DNA of 60,966 bases from positions 1 through 60,966 of the forward strand of contig NZ_FCOK02000059.1 of NCBI RefSeq assembly GCF_001544555.2, written 5' to 3'. The translations under genes were made by a program, and so were the position numbers. The DNA is from Caballeronia udeis. GTDB taxonomy: Bacteria; Pseudomonadota; Gammaproteobacteria; Burkholderiales; Burkholderiaceae. This document shows positions 60,720 to 60,966 of the stretch, piece after piece; the first letter of the stretch is position 1; each line of letters begins with the position of its first letter. Under the pieces are notes generated by a model. The model had not been told where the DNA came from. It made no database searches and saw only the letters and a program-made list of their open reading frames with translations.

Positions 60720-60966
60720 CTATTATGCTTCGATTACGGCGACGCACCGCTCTCTTCAGTCCTACCGTGTTTCCCTTTTTATCATAGACGGTGGTGGGCC
60801 CTTGGCCATGTCGTAAAACCCGGGCTCGGGAATTCCGATCTGCGTCAGAACGCCACGATGACAAGCTCTTGAGTTTTCGCGAGACTAGTCCGAACTTTGA
60901 CTCGATCACAAACATAAGCCATTGATTTCACGCTGTTATGCGTGCGAGCGCAGGATAGCTACTGGG

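Overview
The window looks like a chromosomal segment of a Burkholderiaceae bacterium, most like Paraburkholderia or Caballeronia. It is GC-rich and carries a Burkholderia-type porin, an HU protein, many single-purpose catabolic cassettes each with its own GntR, LysR or MarR regulator, and a nicotinate (nic) gene set. I see no rRNA, tRNA, CRISPR array or intact insertion sequence. All function calls come from reading motifs and recalled family sequences; no database search was run.

Layout. 0-3.5 kb: the end of a sugar-acid dehydratase, a XylX-like 2-keto-3-deoxy acid dehydratase, HU, and an NtaA-type flavin monooxygenase. 3.5-5.5 kb: a type IV AbiEi/AbiEii-like toxin-antitoxin pair with a striking eight-box operator. 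5.5-9.6 kb: gene remnants, an FAD/NAD(P)-binding protein, a methyltransferase, a broken integrase and a cupin. 9.8-19.2 kb: a minus-strand cluster with a DctB/DctD-like two-component system, a sigma-54 promoter, a porin, an exported beta-propeller, a ModA-like binding protein, and two hydrolases that both carry Tat-like signals. 19.2-26.8 kb: two GntR/FCD regulators, two MmgE/PrpD proteins, a transporter and a short-chain dehydrogenase. 27-35 kb: a cold-shock protein, a DszC-like/NtaA-like flavin pair, DNA polymerase II with no ordinary start codon, and a second beta-propeller.

35.3-40.6 kb: an amidase cassette (LysR, dimeric-barrel protein, MHS transporter, DUF2848 protein, amidase). 41.2-43.5 kb: a SYLF lipoprotein and an islet of small toxin-antitoxin-like genes: TumE with an HTH partner, an MNT nucleotidyltransferase and a ribbon-helix-helix protein. 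Two of these promoters carry perfect inverted repeats. 43.5-48.4 kb: a branched-chain-type ABC transporter whose two permeases are fused.

48.7-60.7 kb: nicotinate catabolism. nicA, nicC, nicE, nicD, nicX and nicF are recognisable, and together with a molybdenum hydroxylase they would take nicotinate through 6-hydroxynicotinate, 2,5-dihydroxypyridine, N-formylmaleamate, maleamate and maleate to fumarate. The nicB function appears to be split. One protein keeps three haem domains behind a decayed molybdenum domain, and a separate gene encodes an intact-looking molybdenum domain without haems. The nicT transporter is only a C-terminal stub. The neighbouring ABC transporter shares a promoter motif (AATGTGTACACT and variants) with nicC, nicE and a MarR gene, so it may have taken over uptake.
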